Source: JAICYJ01 sp963766445 | GTDB taxonomy: Bacteria > Actinomycetota > Thermoleophilia > Gaiellales > JAICJC01 | NCBI GenBank assembly: GCA_963766445.1 | Contig: CAVXZW010000020.1 | Location: 1-44,128, forward strand | Direction of reading: 5' to 3' | Length of the DNA: 44,128 nt | Part shown: positions 43,414 to 44,128 of the stretch, in pieces | How positions within the stretch are numbered: position 1 is the first letter of the stretch | Layout of the letters: each line of letters begins with the position of its first letter | Made by a program: the position numbers and the translations under genes | Notes under the pieces: generated by a model | Database searches by the model: none | What the model saw: the letters and a program-made list of their open reading frames with translations, nothing else | Told to the model about the DNA's origin: nothing

Positions 43414-44128
43414 GTCAGCGGCTCAGGATCGGGCTCGTCGGCGCCCCGGGCCCGCTCCACGCCCACCACGATGAAGTACGACAGCCCGTACAGCACCAGC
43501 AGCGGGATGAACTCGACGATGAACGAGATCGGGTCGACGCCGGGCAGCAGCATCGCCAGCACCGCCAGCACCACGATCGAGATCCGCCAGTGCCGCCGCA
43601 TCAGCGCCGAGCTCATGATCCGTAGGCGCGCCAGCACCAGCATCACGGCCGGCATCTCGAACACGATGCCCATCGCCAGCAGCGTCAGCAGCACGAACTG
43701 GATGTAGTCCTTGGCCCGCAGGTTGTAGTCGAAGGCCTGGGTGTTGAAGTTGACCAGGAAGGTGATGGCCGGAGGCACCACCAGGTACCAGCCGAAGATC
43801 ACCCCGCACACGAACAGGGCCGGGATCATCATCACCAGCGGCTTCAGGTGCTTGTGGTGCTGCTCGGCGAAGGCCGGGATCACGAACGCGTACAGCTGGT
43901 AGGTCGCGATCGGCATGGTCAGGAGCAGCCCGCTGTAGATCGCGATCGAGATCGAGGTCAGGATGCCGTCCAGCGGGCTGGTGGCCAGGAACCTGTAGGC
44001 CGCGTCGGGCTGGCCGGGAGTGTTGGACGGCAGCGGGGCGGCCAGGAAGTTCAGGATCGCCTCCGACTTGTAGAAGCAGACGGCGATCGCGACGGTCAGC
44101 ACCGCGAGCACCGGCGCCGGCCGATGTC
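43410..44128 (-). CDS. tatC: Sec-independent translocase TatC, partial at 5' end
   Basis: Polytopic core subunit of the twin-arginine export pathway, which recognises folded proteins with RR signal peptides. The visible 239 residues begin at the right edge, so the N-terminal cytosolic end is missing. Characteristic segments: GILTSISIAIYSGLLLTMPI, LYAFVIPAFAEQHHKHLKPL, CGVIFGWYLVVPPAITFLVN, IQFVLLTLLAMGIVFEMPAV and LPGVDPISFIVEFIPLLVLYG. It follows the usual six-helix order, with the conserved F-E-M-P motif. Its stop overlaps the amidohydrolase start. TatA/B are not in view. Confidence 0.92.

Overview
This is a chromosomal window from a very GC-rich bacterium. It fits Actinomycetota best, with the soil class Thermoleophilia (Solirubrobacterales/Gaiellales-like) as a tentative guess. 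The reasons are GC/C-ending codons, many GTG and TTG starts, dense co-directional operons joined by 4-nt ATGA/GTGA overlaps, and gene families common in that group. No rRNA, phage, transposase or CRISPR array is visible. One tRNA-Lys (CTT) is present. Nearly all genes are on the minus strand; the plus-strand exceptions are a SpoIID-domain protein, a small ORF after it, and a large secreted repeat protein.

Layout by position: (1) 1-2586, an acyl-CoA operon (malyl-CoA-lyase-like enzyme, acyl-CoA dehydrogenase, MaoC hydratase) behind a possible TetR-type operator. (2) 2632-5261, signal peptidase I divergent from a secreted SpoIID protein. (3) 5231-9298, a UDP-2,3-diacetamido-sugar uronate set (WbpI/WecB-, WbpA-, WbpB- and WbpD-like) without its aminotransferase. 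(4) 9299-9649, a 350-bp intergenic region rich in GTGAC motifs. (5) 9650-11955, CcdA, a TlpA-like thioredoxin and an M42 peptidase. (6) 11990-15994, a redox/signalling set (UBP zinc finger, response regulator fused to a thioredoxin-reductase-like flavoprotein, cNMP-binding histidine kinase) and a membrane protein. (7) 16070-20392, two secreted NHL beta-propeller proteins. (8) 20552-23161, tRNA-Lys and a polar amino-acid ABC transporter. (9) 23264-30922, a secreted Vps62-like protein and then a six-gene amine/aromatic catabolic operon (HpaB-type monooxygenase, RidA, DUF1028, LysR, copper amine oxidase, M20 deacylase) with its own regulator and a candidate operator. (10) 31079-34963, a large secreted repeat protein and a DUF4349 lipoprotein. 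(11) 35028-41404, a D12 adenine methyltransferase and a two-component module. In that module a NarL-type regulator occurs twice as an exact 623-bp repeat, once free and once fused to a class III nucleotide cyclase. (12) 41414-44128, a TPR protein, an amidohydrolase and a partial TatC.

About half the window's genes are intact, including several of 1.5-3 kb. Many others carry one to five single-base frameshifts, and reading on in the next frame always restores a normal family sequence. I read these as base-calling or assembly errors in a draft sequence and give coordinates for the corrected genes.

The most interesting items are the amine/aromatic operon (9), the regulator duplication and cyclase fusion (11), and the redox/UBP/cNMP-kinase set (6). 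All assignments come from reading the sequence; no database search was possible.
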